Notes: a model not told the origin generated them from the sequence alone. A stretch of 64,000 bases of DNA from Branchiostoma floridae (GCF_000003815.2 NC_049989.1:3199691-3263690), one strand, 5' to 3'. Positions 50,301 through 60,839 are shown, counted from the stretch's first letter. Translations and numbers: made by a program.

Positions 50301-53300
50301 AAGGTTGTATGTGTCCTGACAGGTGAGTTACCGACATATTCACATTTACTAAAGACTTTAGATTGATATCCATAATGATGTGTAATGTGCTAGTGATTAT
50401 GCATGTGTCCTGATCAAATAGAATCAAGACAACAGGCGACAAAAATTAACACTTTGAACTTCGTCATTTTGTCGTATAATGTAACGTTACATTGATTGTT
50501 CTGAACGCTTCCCAAGCAAATCTGATAGGCTCTTATTAACCTTTCATAGCTGTCCTGACTGTGAGAATGGCGAGAAACCTGTGTGGCAAGACTGCGTCTG
50601 TAAGTGCCCACAGAAGACAGAGTGCGGGATCCCACCTACATGTGTGGTAGGGAGGATGGGGCCAGACTGCAGACAGCCAGACTGTAGGCCATGTCAAGGT
50701 ACAGTCATCAATCAATGTTCTAGAAGTATTGTTTAGAAGCTTTGGCAGGAAGGAAATCAGCACGCTATGTTTCTACTCTGTATGAGGTTAGTTGGCGACG
50801 TACTTGCTCGATAAAAGACCCCGCTTATTCTACTCAATCAATACAGATAAGAAGGCCCTGAGTTCTATCTATGGTCGTCCCTGGGCCACGCCTCCGTGTT
50901 AAGTATGTGGAAGGACTTAAGGGAGACGGAAGTTTGACTTACTGTTGTCACATGTGTAACGGTACTGTCTAATATTTATAGGCTGCTCTGGAAACGGCCG
51001 ATGCACCACGTCGACAGACAGCTGTCAGTCATCCTGCGTCTGCTGGCCTCAGTGGTTCGGCGACTGTTGTGAGCTACGCCGTCCTCGTCCCGTTGGAGGG
51101 GACCCTCATCTCCAGACACTGGACGGTGATAATTCTTTCTCAGCAAATATTTTACTGTCTATTACGCAAACGGACATGTCTTTTGGTATATCAAAGAGTA
51201 CATGTTAATCAATACCTTACATTATGTATGTATAGCCAGCTTCCACCCTGGACCCTCTTCCAACATATTACATACACATGTGTACCGAGTCATGACTTCG
51301 ACGTTTCTTACTTGTTTTGTGTGTTAGGAATATCTTACGACTACCATGGTATTGGCGAGTTCTGGGACTGTAAAAGTGTGCCCAACGACTTCGGCGTACA
51401 GACCCGAATGTACGCGTATGAGAGGGCTTCTCTGATTGGTGGTGTGGCAGTGAAGGCTGGGCATAGCGTCGTCACTCTGATGACATCACCGAACGCAACA
51501 GAAAAGGAGGTTCCCAAAATAAGGTGAGTTTTTCGATGTAATAACAATAAATCTCACTGGAAGCGTAACTTTATCAATGCTACAACTCGATAGAATATGA
51601 CTATGTATGTTTGTATGTAACATATGGTCATTGATTCGTTATCAACAGTGAGCAGATTATTATTGGACTTAGCAGAACACTTTGGACTAATGCTTTTGAC
51701 CGTTTACAGCTTAAGGTACACATCTGATACTTGGAAAAACCCTCTCTGTTACACAGTGGAACAGTGAGATCCTTCTAGACAATCTTGAGATCTGTCTAGA
51801 CAATCTTGAGATTTTTCATAACAATCTTGAGATTTTTCAGAAAGTGTCAAGATTCTTTGAAATGATCTCAAGAATTTTCCATGCATCTCAATACATGGGG
51901 TTTCACACATGTGAGATTAAGCTGCAAAAGGCTACGAGCATTAGTCCAAAGTGCTCTGCTCAGTCCAATATTCTAATACATGTTACAACATAACGATTAA
52001 GACAGCAAAACGTTTCAAATGTCTGTGTGTTTCAGGATCGACGGTGAACTGCATCAACTTTCTGTCGGAGAGAAATATCTTCTAAACAACGGGACGATAC
52101 ACCTACTCGCTCAGCAGCAATCTACAGCCACTACATCAGGGGCTGTTATCATCGTTTCTATCACTTTCGCATCAGGTGAAATTGTTAAACCTCAAGTAAA
52201 TTTTAGTACATTTGTATCTTTAAAACAGTCATAGCCAAATGTTATCATTCGCATCTAGTAAGATTTCATACAAAAATTTGAGTGATGTAATAGACGTTAT
52301 TTTTCATAGTCTACTCAATGCTTGTAATGTTGTATTTCTCCTTTTATGACGGCTGGACCAACGGGTTTATGTATTCTCTGTCCGAAAAACAGGAGCTGCT
52401 GTGTCATTTGACGTCCGGTACTCACCAAAGATGGGCCGGCAGTTTGTGAACATTCTGTTCAGCCCCACTGCCATATTCAAGGGCAACACGGAGGGGCTGT
52501 GCGGGCTCATGGATGACGATGATGCCAATGACTTCACTGGTCCGGACGGTGCTGTGTACAACGACTCTTCTGTATTTGCTGAAACCTGTAAGTAATATAT
52601 GACGAACAATGATACCCATTGAACCAAACTGTAGAGATGCTATTTTACAACCATACCTTCCCTGTATCTACCATTACTACCATCCCTGTATCTGCCAGTT
52701 CTGAATGTCACTTGTTAATTTTCAGGGCGTATAAGTAAAACCCACTACGGCTCTGGTCTGATGGGGTCCTGGTCATGGAACTCTTCGAACTTCCATCCTG
52801 ATGATGTCATGGATTCTGCTTATTCTGACCCGGCACACCGCCCTTCTGTGGGAATAGATGGCCTGACACAAGAGCAAAAGGAAGTAAGTTATTGGCCTGT
52901 CCAAAAGTTGAGAACCTTTGCGTTGAGACAGTGTACCCACAGTTTATGTATAGACTCATCTAATCTACAATGGTATAGAATAATACACTATAGATTACGG
53001 AGGGGAACACTCCAAACGCAAGTTTTGTTCATTGTTTATCTTTCAGAAAGCTGAAGAGATGTGCATCGCTCTCAGCTTGACCGGTACTCTGCTGAATCAA
53101 TGCATCTTTGACGTGTCAATCACCAACGACACAACCTTTACTGAACAGGAAATTTTCAAAGGTAAAACTATTGCTCTCGTGTAAACGTTGTTAGTGGTAT
53201 TTAAAGTTAATCATGTACAATAATCGGCCAATAAGCCTTACTCCCATTGTAGTTTTTACAGTAGTAAGCCAACTGATAATTCTTGAAAACGTATCAACTA

Positions 53301-56300
53301 CATTTTTCTTGTAAATGCTTACGATCCCTGAGGCAATCAATTGTTACCATCGCAGGTTGTCCAAACCAGTGTTCCGGTAGGGGTCGCTGTGTAAACGGAA
53401 CCTGTGACTGCATAACGGGCTGGTCTGGTGAAGACTGTAACCTTGGAAACTGCACAGACTGCTCCGAGGATCACGGCAGGTGTGAGCTGGGGTTCTGTGT
53501 GTGCGAGCCCGGATGGGAGGGAGCAGCCTGTGATGAACAAGGTATTACCTGAATGTCCTTTTGGATAGTGCTTAGAATACGTTTCGCGAAAAGGGCAATG
53601 ATGTCAACAAAACTAAGGTTGCCTTTATGCTTATTTTCAACACAATATCTGTCATTTAAATTCCTAGTTGATACAGCCATGCTCTTGCGTTTCCTTGAAA
53701 ACAGTATTATCTATTTATTGACCGCAGGAATCTGTTAATCGGCAGTAAATAGAATGGAGTGACACGGATTTCTCATTATTTCTATTTCATTACTCGTGTA
53801 GCAACATGTTATGCTGTACGAAACTGCACCAGCATGGACCACGGGATCTGCATAGTCACAGATGTCTGCAGCTGTAAACCAGGCTACATCGGTAAGTCAA
53901 ACATGCTGGCATCTTGAATCATGTATTTGAATTTTCATTATGTATATTTACTGCTATTAGAGCATTGAATTCATACTCAGGGCCTATGGCAAAACACAAT
54001 CTTAATTCACTTACGTCTGTACTAACTAGGTGAAGACTGCAGCAAGGTTCCCACATGCGGAAACGTTGCTAACTGCACCGACCATGGAGTTTGTGTGGAC
54101 TACGACACCTGTTTGTGTGATGAGCAGTGGACAGGTGACAAGTGTGACCAGTTCTCGTGTGCAGCATTGGATCACTGCTCTGGTAAGTTAGATTTATGTC
54201 ATTTCTTTCTTTAATACCTTAACATAAGGAAAGACCGGTGTGAACAAATATTCTGTATTGATAGTAGCCATCTAGAATTCTGAAACCCATGTAGACAATA
54301 ATTGGGAAATTCTGTTGATTGCTTTCTATGGAAAACGTGTCTTCGGTATGTACATGCAGGGCACGGCCGCTGTGTGGACATAGACGTCTGCTACTGTGAG
54401 CAGGGCTGGACGGGTAGCTCCTGTGTCACACCCGACTGTCCTGCAGTCAACCAGTGTTCCCGACAAGGAGACTGTATCGGACCAAACGTTTGCCAGTGTT
54501 ACAGCGGATATCAAGGTCTAAACTGCGGCCAAGCTCTAAACTGCCCCAATTTACAAGAATGCAATGAAAACGGTGCTTGCGTCATCAGTTCTGAAGGGCA
54601 AAAGCAATGTCGGTAGGTCTTCCTGACGTCATATCGCACACTCATGATGTTTATCTGTTATTGGAAAAATTATAGTTATTGTTGCATTTTGACATTGGCA
54701 TGTCCTATGCATTGCAACAATTTTTCCTCAAAATATGTTAGTTAGTTTCCTCAAAGTCTATTACTTTGGAAATGCTCTCCAACAAGGTCTCCCCAGTGTC
54801 ACCGACGAAAGCTGCTGGTAGATGGTATAAAAAAAAACGTCGGGCAGTTTCCAACATAATATTCAGTTTCTTTAGTAATTGCTACTTGAATCATTTTAGT
54901 ACCAGGATGTCTAACATTCATCGACGTATCAAGGATGTTACCTTTATGTTACAGCTGCTTTCCAGGGTTCAGCGGTTCAAACTGTGACCACCCAGACTGC
55001 ACTGAACAGAATAACTGCACTAACCACGGCAGCTGCATAGAGCCCAACCTGTGTCAGTGTGACAGTGGGTACACTGGAAATGACTGTGCTAACTTCTCTT
55101 GTGAAGCACTGAGCTATTGTTCCGGTAAGTACTGATTAATTACCAAAGTGAATGGTAATTAAGTTCCTATTTGCATTGATCATAAGTAAAAACTTAAGAA
55201 TACATTTTGACACCCATAAGGATGTAATTTCAATTCTTTGATACAGGCCATGGACGCTGTGTGAGCTTCGACACGTTCAGCTGTGATCCTGGCTGGTCAG
55301 GTGGTTCCTGTAACATTGCAAACTGCAGCAGCAAGAGCGACTGCTCCAGCCAAGGCACTTGTGTTGCCCCAAACACATGCGAATGCTTCCCTGGGTTCCA
55401 AGGGGAGGACTGTAGCGAAGAGAGCTTGCCAAATGAGAACCCCCCTATATTCCAGCAGGACAGATACGATGCCACCATCGCCGAAAATCAGCCGGTCGGT
55501 ACTGCAATAATAACGGTGTGTGCAAATGACACTGACAGTGGACGTAACGGTGAGGTCAGGTACAGGCTTGTCCAAACAGGTTTGGATGATGAAAACTTTG
55601 CAGTGCATCCTACTTTGGGGGTCATAACATCAGTCGTTGAGTTTGACTTTGAATCGTTGGAACACACTTCGTCCAGTATCATCGTCGAAGCATTTGACCA
55701 GGGAGTACCAACGCTCACTGTAACTGCCATGGTAACGATTAACATAACAGACGAGAATGACAACAAACCTGTCATCAACATTCCTACTGACACCGAGTAT
55801 AACGTTCAAAGTGCCTCCCCCATCGGCTTTCATGTGATTACTGTCCAAGCTTCTGATGCTGACAAGTCGATCGATAACTCCCAAATCACATACGGAATCG
55901 CAAGTGTCAGTCCATTTGTTTCCATAGATGCCACAAATGGCAGTGTAACCATTAGCAGTGCCTTGGAGAGCGGTGCCTACTTGGTGAGGGTCATTGCGTC
56001 TGATAGCGGTTCACCACCAAAAACAGACGAAAGAAGCCTCCGTATAATTGTGACTAATATCAGCACCAACACAGCTCCACGGTGTCCAGAAGATCAAAGG
56101 TATGAGATTTCATCTGACAATCTCACAAAAGGATCAACAATCGCAACCATAGAAGCAGAAGATCCTGACAACAGCCCAAACGGTGTCGTTTCCTACAGTT
56201 TTAAGACAAAGACAGGCGAACTGGCAAACGTCTTCAGCATTGACCCATCAACTGGTCGGATCTACGTTGAGACTGAAGTACCCCAGTTTGACGACCCTTT

Positions 56301-59300
56301 CTCAGCTGTCTCAATGACAGTTGAAGTTAGAGACAACGCCGTGGATTCCATGTCCTGTGAAACAAATGTCGTAGTGATAATAACTTCCCCTGGGTTCAGC
56401 GGAACCGTGCCAGATAACGTATTCCCAACAATGCCGCAAGTAACTACGCCGCTAGCCACGACATCCGAGCCACAAACCACACCTTTTGATGGATCAACCA
56501 CCGAGTCTACAACGCAGCCAGACATTACAACAGAGGAAAGTGATAGCTCTACTGATCTTCCTACAGCAGAAGGAATCACATCTTTCGATAGAACTACCAC
56601 CGAGCCTACAACGCAGCCGGATATTACGACAGAAGAATCCGATAGCCTTACCGCCTTTCCTACAAACGAAGGAACGACACCTTTCGACAGATCTACCGCT
56701 GGGTCTACAACTACAACGCAGACAGACATTACAACAGAGAAATCCGATAGCTCGACCACCCTTTTCTCAGCTGAAAGAACAACACGTGGGTCTACAACAC
56801 AGCCGGACATCACAACGAAGAAATCTGAAAGCTCTACAAGCCTTCCCTCAGCAGATAAAGTGAGCACAACCGAAGAGTATGAAAGAAGCACTGTACCAAG
56901 AACAACAACAGAAGGTAAGGGTGTATTTGTTAAATAGTTTCATAGACATTCTTTGCAAATGACACAAATATCAAAGTTGTAACTCGGGAGAGGTTACAAG
57001 TGCACAATCATCATATTGAGGCTTGTAACATGACATTTTTTATCCATACCCAGGCCTTCCTGTGGTAGTGGAGGCACGTTTGTTCAGAGGCGTCATAAAG
57101 ATCGTGAATCGTGATTGGAATGATGAACTGCGGGATCAGGAATCGGAAGAGTTCAACATTTTGGCTGCAGAAGTCCATCAAAAGGTCAGTATATAAGGCC
57201 ATGTTGATTTTATTTTATCGATGACATACTCTGGGATCCCCAAGACTGACCACAAAATTTTGTGGACGGCATAAGTGAAATCTAATAAAATGAATGTGAC
57301 AAATAAGAATTAAATGCCTGCATTTTGTTTTGACTAGTTACGTGTTTCCAAGTTATTTTCTAAGAAAGCACTTTCAAGTTTGGGTTATTCAACGCTCTTT
57401 TCCATAGCTGAAAGATGTGTTCAGCAGCAGCAACTTAAGGGATACATTCGACTCTGTCGAGGTTACCGGCTTTTCGTAAGTTATTCTGTACTTTGATTCT
57501 TACTTTTGACGTTACCTTTTATTTCTACATGTGTCACATAGCATATGCATCGCCTTCTTTAATGATATTGTCGGCACTGAACTTGCAAGTGCAAACTCCT
57601 TTAACAAAATATGAACTGGTACACACGTTTTATCCCAGACTCTAGAGTAGGGGTGGGTACCGGTACGGTGTACTGGTACAAAACGTCTTTTTCTTGTTGG
57701 ACCGGTACTGAAAAACCGGACCTGAAAAAAAATGTGGACTGGATCTTGGACCGATTAGAAAATGTACAGATTATATCGGCAGGCATTGACGCGTTTAAAA
57801 AAAATAACATGGGCGAAAGTAAAAGATAGTTGATGTTCATTTTTACCAACTTCTTGCAGTCAAATTGGTCGAAGTTAGTGTTATTTACATGCGTTGCAAC
57901 CTCTCTGCGACTTGTGTATTTGTATAACCCTTGACTTTAAAACTGTAATATGATGCAAAGTTTATCATTATGACTAAAAAAACAGCAAAACACACAAACC
58001 GTAAAACGACTCTATCTTGTCTATGAAATTCGTTAAGCGATCTATCGAATATTATGACGTAGATCGGGCGCAGAGAGGTCGTCGGCCTAGTAGAATGAGT
58101 CAAGGTTACTAGACATCAACCATCCATGTGTATTTTCACATCCTACGTCACATGTTTGTTGATTGGTTATCTTTCAGTCCCGGAAGCATCAAAGTAGACT
58201 TCTTGTTGCGCTTTAATTCATCCACACCCATTGCCAGGGATAAAGTCATGGATGTGTTGGCAGGGAGGACAAACATTGGTGGTCTGCAGATAGATGGGAG
58301 TGTCACCAGCATCTCAGGTATCTACACGTATCTAAAGCAAATATATCACTGAACCTGCGGTGCGTTGGTGGCGTTTTTGCGGCCGAGCGACTTGACAGAG
58401 CGCTCGACAAATCCCATCTTTTTACGTCTTTTTAGTCATAAACTTGTACGTTTTGCATGATATTCTCATTATATAAATTCAGTTTAGGAGATAGCGACCT
58501 CGCCAACTTGCCGCAGCTTCGGTGAGATACCCATAATGATAAGCATTCTGTAGCAATTCTAATATTTCTATAACGCAGTAACTTCCAATTCGTTCTTGTA
58601 TGCTTTTTGGTGATCGACGTTTTATTGGCTTTGATTGTGTATTGATTTTGAATATCTCATTAAGGAGAATAACTAATAATACATGTGAAATTGAATCGAT
58701 GGGCAACAGTGAAAAAATATGTTACCAATCAACCCACGCAGAACAGGACTTGGTAGACAGGAATTATTAATGTTACATCTTAATGTCTTATTTCCAGAGG
58801 TGACTGCGGATGAAGACAATGTTGGTGAGCATGTTTGTCACAGTTTTCCTTGTTGATTGATCATGAACAACCGAATTACACCTAGTACCTAATACATCTA
58901 GTTAAGTTTTACTGAGTCCACGTGTGAGCTGTTGTAGACAACAACGGCTGTTGGGTTGCAGCCAGACATAAGACTTTTAATTTGTAGAGATGAGTACATT
59001 TAATGTTATCAAATACTGTACAAGCCAGTACACTCTTTATAGTCGCTGTTAGTTAACTAGTTTTAGATATGCGGATCAAGATGCCACAGCTACTCTGATA
59101 TATCATACAAGACATAACATAACATAACATAACATAACATAACATAACATAACACTATCAACGGGAGGCACAAAAAGACCAGTGTTGGTTATATTAGTTT
59201 TCCTATAGTCATCAATATTCAAATTAGGCCCACAAGACACTCAGACTTTAAAGCGAACGTGGAGATCCTAGTTCTCTAAAGATGAACACTTGTTGTTTCA

Positions 59301-59819
59301 GCATGGTACAACGACCCGATTTACATCTCGGTCATCAGTGTCGGAGCTGCAGTCGTCTTCACAGTCATCATAGTACTGGTGATTTCCCGTGCAACAAAGG
59401 TAAGGAAACAGTCACAACGTACATCAAGAAGCAAAATGACACGTACACAACAAAATGCGTTAAATTTGTGATGAGTCGAACGAGTAAGTACGGAACAAAT
59501 GTATATGCTATGAACAAATGTATTAACTTTACTACTACTAAAAACCAATTGTAATTTCTTTGATAAAATACATTCTAACATCACATCACACATGACATTA
59601 TTGAACATGTATAATGCGTTAGGAAATATATCACAAATGTACAGACAGCCCGATGTTAATACAAAACATCTCACTTGGCAGAGTCATCGCAAAGTAGAGC
59701 CTTGGCACAATCTTTGGGCATTCGACAGTCCACAGAACAAGCTGATTCCACGAGAGAAGGACTCGCGAGATACTGCGAGACAGATGTACCACAACCCAAT
59801 GTACAGCGCAGACGAATGA
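25373..59819 (+). CDS. bark-B: giant bark beetle/Anakonda-like type I membrane protein (~4,700 aa, 42 exons; one frameshift)
   Basis: Exons: 25373-25618, 27933-28130, 29189-29345, 31994-38153, 38496-38596, 38962-39087, 39269-39380, 39950-40134, 40348-40551, 40733-40834, 41295-41577, 41709-41912, 42189-42405, 42684-42858, 43132-43293, 43645-43826, 47368-47500, 47750-47866, 48720-48864, 49004-49247, 49525-49675, 49842-49991, 50189-50322, 50550-50698, 50982-51125, 51328-51523, 52036-52175, 52393-52587, 52726-52883, 53047-53161, 53356-53541, 53802-53891, 54030-54182, 54360-54612, 54955-55124, 55247-56914, 57054-57184, 57408-57475, 58178-58317, 58798-58824, 59302-59399, 59682-59819. All junctions are GT-AG and every phase joins. 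Only exon 4 has one surplus base. The N-terminal half matches Drosophila bark/Anakonda architecture (a tricellular-junction protein); the C-terminal half adds VWD, EGF, cadherin and SEA modules. The longest uncertain join is exon 16-17 across 3.5 kb. Confidence 0.8.
25880..26460 (-). repeat. inverted copy of the dispersed repeat family, with three ~152 bp tandem units
   Basis: Units start near 26031, 26183 and 26334. Each contains aggtcaa(g/a)tt(c/t)gaaaatgg, ctggtcccc-like sequence, ctttgtacgtaag and aacaacata(a/g)ctc. In reverse complement they match the caaatatcatcaggatccat module of the 13200-14460 copy. They lie in intron 1 of bark-B. Confidence 0.65.
26490..26645 (+). repeat. (GGTT)n microsatellite followed by GTGTGTGG repeats
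   Basis: About 30 perfect four-base units (26490-26611) are followed by a (GTGTGTGG)n tail. The long frames here (poly GWLV on one strand, poly TNQP on the other) are artefacts of the repeat. Confidence 0.95.
26936..27139. repeat. ~200 bp fold-back palindrome (MITE-like) in bark-B intron 1
   Basis: Arms of about 90-100 bp share gcctccatggcaggctctct, cacttttgctggccatttct and actgggtcg in inverted orientation around a centre near 27035. Only a few mismatches and a short gap are visible. No target duplication is obvious. It would fold into a long hairpin if transcribed with the intron. Confidence 0.75.
28250..29000 (+). repeat. dispersed repeat family copy in bark-B intron 2
   Basis: It shares agccgctag, tattatcgaac, cccgacccctaccc and agcttctcgagttatg with the 14230-14350 region, and the preceding tttgcat-rich stretch with 13440-14080. 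No coding potential is seen. Confidence 0.6.
30293..31618. mobile_element. middle TIR element nested in the outer one (TAA target duplication)
   Basis: The left end AGCCCCGGTCACAAAGCGCG and reverse-complemented right end AGCCCCAGTCACAAAGCGCG are flanked by TAA at 30290-30292 and 31619-31621. It contains the element at 30851-31203. A second GGTCACAAAGCGCGTA copy near 30410 shows an internal repeat of the left end. Confidence 0.8.
30851..31203. mobile_element. inner 353 bp MITE nested in the middle element (TTA target duplication)
   Basis: The left end GGCCACACCAATTTAATT and reverse-complemented right end GGCCACACAAATTTAATT continue matching through CTTGGTTCACGGATT. TTA flanks lie at 30848-30850 and 31204-31206. 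The interior is AT-rich with no real reading frame. Confidence 0.8.
31994..38153 (+). CDS. bark-B exon 4 (6.2 kb): repeats 1-3 with beta-helix, SRCR 2 and 3, CUB-like segments and NWWG motifs
   Basis: This single exon encodes about 2,050 residues. Right-handed beta-helix rungs (for example [34 protein letters not shown]) are interrupted by SRCR 2 (about 33707-33980, [20 protein letters not shown]) and SRCR 3 (about 36240-36560, [20 protein letters not shown] and GTWGTVC). Each repeat closes with an NWWG motif (about 33316, 35839 and 38035), and the next opens with IGGRL or LGGRL plus LTIxPG. Two CUB-like insertions lie near 34330-34700 and 36980-37330. This triple-repeat plan is that of Anakonda/bark. 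Exon length is 1 mod 3 where 0 is needed, because of the frame break near 33648. An exon this long amid short ones is unusual. Confidence 0.88.
33643..33655 (+). other. +1 frameshift inside bark-B exon 4
   Basis: Upstream coding reads KLELDG in one frame and stops at 33682. Downstream coding resumes in the next frame as [19 protein letters not shown], leading into SRCR 2, and that frame has an in-frame TAG at 33650-33652. Removing one base in ggactag (A or T) would restore continuity. No workable intron spans it: the only GT-AG pair nearby leads to a stop. It is a sequencing or assembly error, or a true mutation. Confidence 0.8.
38496..39380 (+). CDS. bark-B exons 5-7: C-type lectin-like domain
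   Basis: Three exons encode [20 protein letters not shown], then [10 protein letters not shown], and end in [13 protein letters not shown], the conserved frame of a C-type lectin fold with its paired cysteines. The usual Ca-binding EPN/QPD and WND motifs are not evident, so carbohydrate binding is doubtful. A CTLD after the third repeat is also the order in bark/Anakonda. Confidence 0.8.
39950..40834 (+). CDS. bark-B exons 8-10: two EGF-like units and a PSI domain
   Basis: Exon 8 has [18 protein letters not shown] with CxCxxGWEGKDC, then a second EGF-like unit. Exons 9-10 have [25 protein letters not shown] and a further Cys-rich part ([10 protein letters not shown]), the pattern of a plexin-semaphorin-integrin domain. 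Confidence 0.72.
41295..43826 (+). CDS. bark-B exons 11-16: internally repeated region with basic RRRRR site
   Basis: Six exons encode a region of about 400 residues with repeated phrases about being held in vesicle-like hydrophobic blocks ([60 protein letters not shown]). They look like three copies of one small beta-rich module of unnamed family. Exon 15 contains five consecutive arginines (43216-43230, then ED), a possible furin cleavage site. No known catalytic motif is seen. Confidence 0.7.
44145..44760 (+). repeat. ~170 bp tandem repeats (about four units) in bark-B intron 16
   Basis: Each unit carries ctgtaccctggtatta, atgagctgaaattt, agatgtgccttgataa, ttttggtgtacagt and tttgaccaaaaaagga. 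Units start near 44145, 44315, 44480 and 44645. The long antisense frames here are repeat artefacts. Confidence 0.8.
44700..45980 (+). repeat. ~720-760 bp direct duplication with CCAAT-like motif in bark-B intron 16
   Basis: The blocks 44700-45240 and 45270-45990 match in order: agccaatcagcgaagagga, ggctaattaatattcataag, the atatctatgataatcg type block, cttcgctgcgc, and gttgacggtct. Both copies carry CCAATCAG, and the first has a TATATAG about 50 bp after it. It could be an old transposon terminus with promoter-like sequence. No exon follows on either strand that could be supported. Confidence 0.65.
45990..47367. other. remainder of bark-B intron 16; no gene seen
   Basis: It is AT-rich, with no conserved reading frame, RNA gene or repeat that could be supported. 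It ends at the acceptor of exon 17. Confidence 0.5.
47368..49247 (+). CDS. bark-B exons 17-20: extracellular linker region of unknown fold
   Basis: Four exons of about 213 residues with predicted beta structure (for example [51 protein letters not shown]). They are joined in phase to exon 16 on one side and the Cys-rich exons on the other. No domain family is recognised. A tRNA-SINE sits in the intron between exons 18 and 19. Confidence 0.65.
47990..48235 (+). mobile_element. tRNA-derived SINE in bark-B intron 18
   Basis: The head has an A-box-like cgtggcgcattcagcag and B-box gagttcgaatcct (48029-48041), then cttgggaaaggcact and a 150 bp body. It shares the head and cttgggaa-ggcact with the minus-strand copy at 24690-24878. 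No genuine tRNA cloverleaf is seen. Confidence 0.6.
49525..53161 (+). CDS. bark-B exons 21-30: Cys-rich repeats followed by a VWD domain
   Basis: Exons 21-25 carry repeated CxCxxC units ([48 protein letters not shown]) and an EGF-like CSGNGRC. The VWD domain starts at [21 protein letters not shown], which is the GDPH signature of von Willebrand factor D domains, and runs to [14 protein letters not shown], also family-typical, then [16 protein letters not shown] domains are known in mucins and polymerising secreted proteins. Here VWD is inside a membrane protein. Confidence 0.85.
51662..51972. mobile_element. ~310 bp MITE in bark-B intron 26
   Basis: Terminal inverted repeats ATTGGACTTAGCAGAACACT (left) and ATTGGACTGAGCAGAGCACT (right, reverse complement) continue through TTGGACTAATGCT. 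The interior has three direct caatcttgagat repeats and inverted partners such as atctcaagaa. The target duplication is not clear. Confidence 0.72.
53356..55430 (+). CDS. bark-B exons 31-36 (5' part): ten EGF-like repeats
   Basis: About ten consecutive EGF-like units of the tenascin/teneurin spacing are seen (C-xx-C-S-x-H/R-G-x-C, then CxCxxGWxGxxC): [66 protein letters not shown] and CSSQGTC. No clear Ca-binding EGF consensus is visible. They make a rigid stalk between VWD and cadherin modules. Confidence 0.87.
55437..56914 (+). CDS. bark-B exon 36 (3' part): three cadherin repeats and a Ser/Thr mucin stalk
   Basis: EC1 ([35 protein letters not shown]) has the full Ca-binding linker. EC2 and EC3 ([45 protein letters not shown]) keep DAD- and DPD-type motifs but have degraded linkers. 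About 56395-56914 encodes Thr/Ser-rich repeats ([18 protein letters not shown]), likely O-glycosylated. One exon holds the last EGFs, all cadherin repeats and the stalk. Confidence 0.87.
57054..59819 (+). CDS. bark-B exons 37-42: SEA domain, membrane segment and cytoplasmic tail
   Basis: Exons 37-39 encode a SEA domain ([46 protein letters not shown]). The GSIKV position matches the autocleavage site (G-S-x-x-V) of mucin SEA domains, so cleavage is possible. Exon 41 has the single membrane helix ([20 protein letters not shown], about residues 4630-4651), followed by SRATK. Exon 42 is the only phase-compatible tail and ends with HNPMYSADE, an NPxY motif that could bind PTB or clathrin-adaptor proteins. 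The acceptor for exon 42 (59680-59681) was chosen on phase; others nearby do not fit. Confidence 0.8.
59113..59152 (+). repeat. (CATAA)n microsatellite in bark-B intron 41
   Basis: About eight perfect 5 bp units. Confidence 0.95.
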
Positions 59820-59825
59820 TCAGGA

Positions 59826-59831
59826 AATAAA
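59826..59831 (+). promoter_or_regulatory. candidate poly(A) signal of bark-B
   Basis: AATAAA lies 7 bp past the TGA stop. That is very close, so a further downstream site may be used; several AT-rich candidates follow. Confidence 0.35.
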
Positions 59832-60839
59832 GCGTAATAAATGTTCAACCAGCGAATGTGAAAACGTGCTATTTCTTTGATTTTCGTTTGTAATCAGTTT
59901 CAGATCATGAATAATGATATGTCAATGATATGTGTATTCGAGAAATGTAGTTCAAATGAAACTATTTTGACCTAGTTTACAAGTGTGAAGCACTTAAAAT
60001 GTATGCTGCGTGCTGTTTTAAGGAATTGTTGTTTTTGTACCTGACAAAAGTTTGCAGTTGAATATGTACTTATAGATACAGTTGCAGTACTATGTCAAAG
60101 AAGATGTAGTAAATATTTGTATTATTTCTTAGATTTTCGACTGTGGTCTGTTTGACATCATAAATAATGGAGTAGCGTTTTTTATAATTAGAGAAATGTA
60201 TTTCAAATGAAGTCTTTAGTGTGTAATGCTTTTGCGGTGCTGTTTTAAGGAGTTGTTGTTTTTGTACCTTTGAAAAGTGTTTGCAGTGAAATTGGTGTTT
60301 TATAGATAAAGTAGAAGTACTGTTTCGTGTGCCATGAAGTCTGTTTTACTGTTTTGAATTCACATAAAAGTTAATAGTTTTACGAGTAATTCCAAAACGT
60401 TTCCTTGTGGCGCACACATACAATAGTCTATCAGTGTCAACTCTACCAGTAATACTCTGAGAGAATATTTGCCCGTGTTTCAAGTATTGTTCCTCACAAG
60501 GAGATTATATTGTTTCCTGTTGACAGAGGACGTATATTGTAGATATTGCAATGCCACAATAAGTGTTGAATCAATACTTTGAGCTGTTGATAAACGTAAT
60601 GGCAAATAGCCTTGACAATGCTCAATTATCAATTAGTATTATACCGTGTATTTGGTGCTACTTTAACCTGTTTGTTTGCACCCCTTGCTTTGGTTTTCTG
60701 TATTTGCTTTCATTTGGTTTTGCTAGCAGATTAATTGTATGATTTTGACTAATTTCTTTATGATCTGTAGATAATGTTTAGTTTTGTCTAATTTCAGTTT
60801 TTGATGTTAAGATCAATTGTAACGTTATGATGATCACTG

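Noticed and set aside
51781-51850. Repeated caatcttgagat motifs considered as a CRISPR-like or regulatory array
   Set aside because: Only three short imperfect copies, inside a MITE with clear terminal inverted repeats.
57640-57840. Region rich in ggtaccggtac / ggaccggtactg palindromes, with a 72-codon frame, in bark-B intron 38
   Set aside because: It looks like a small decayed repeat but no ends or target duplication could be defined; the frame has no recognisable domain.
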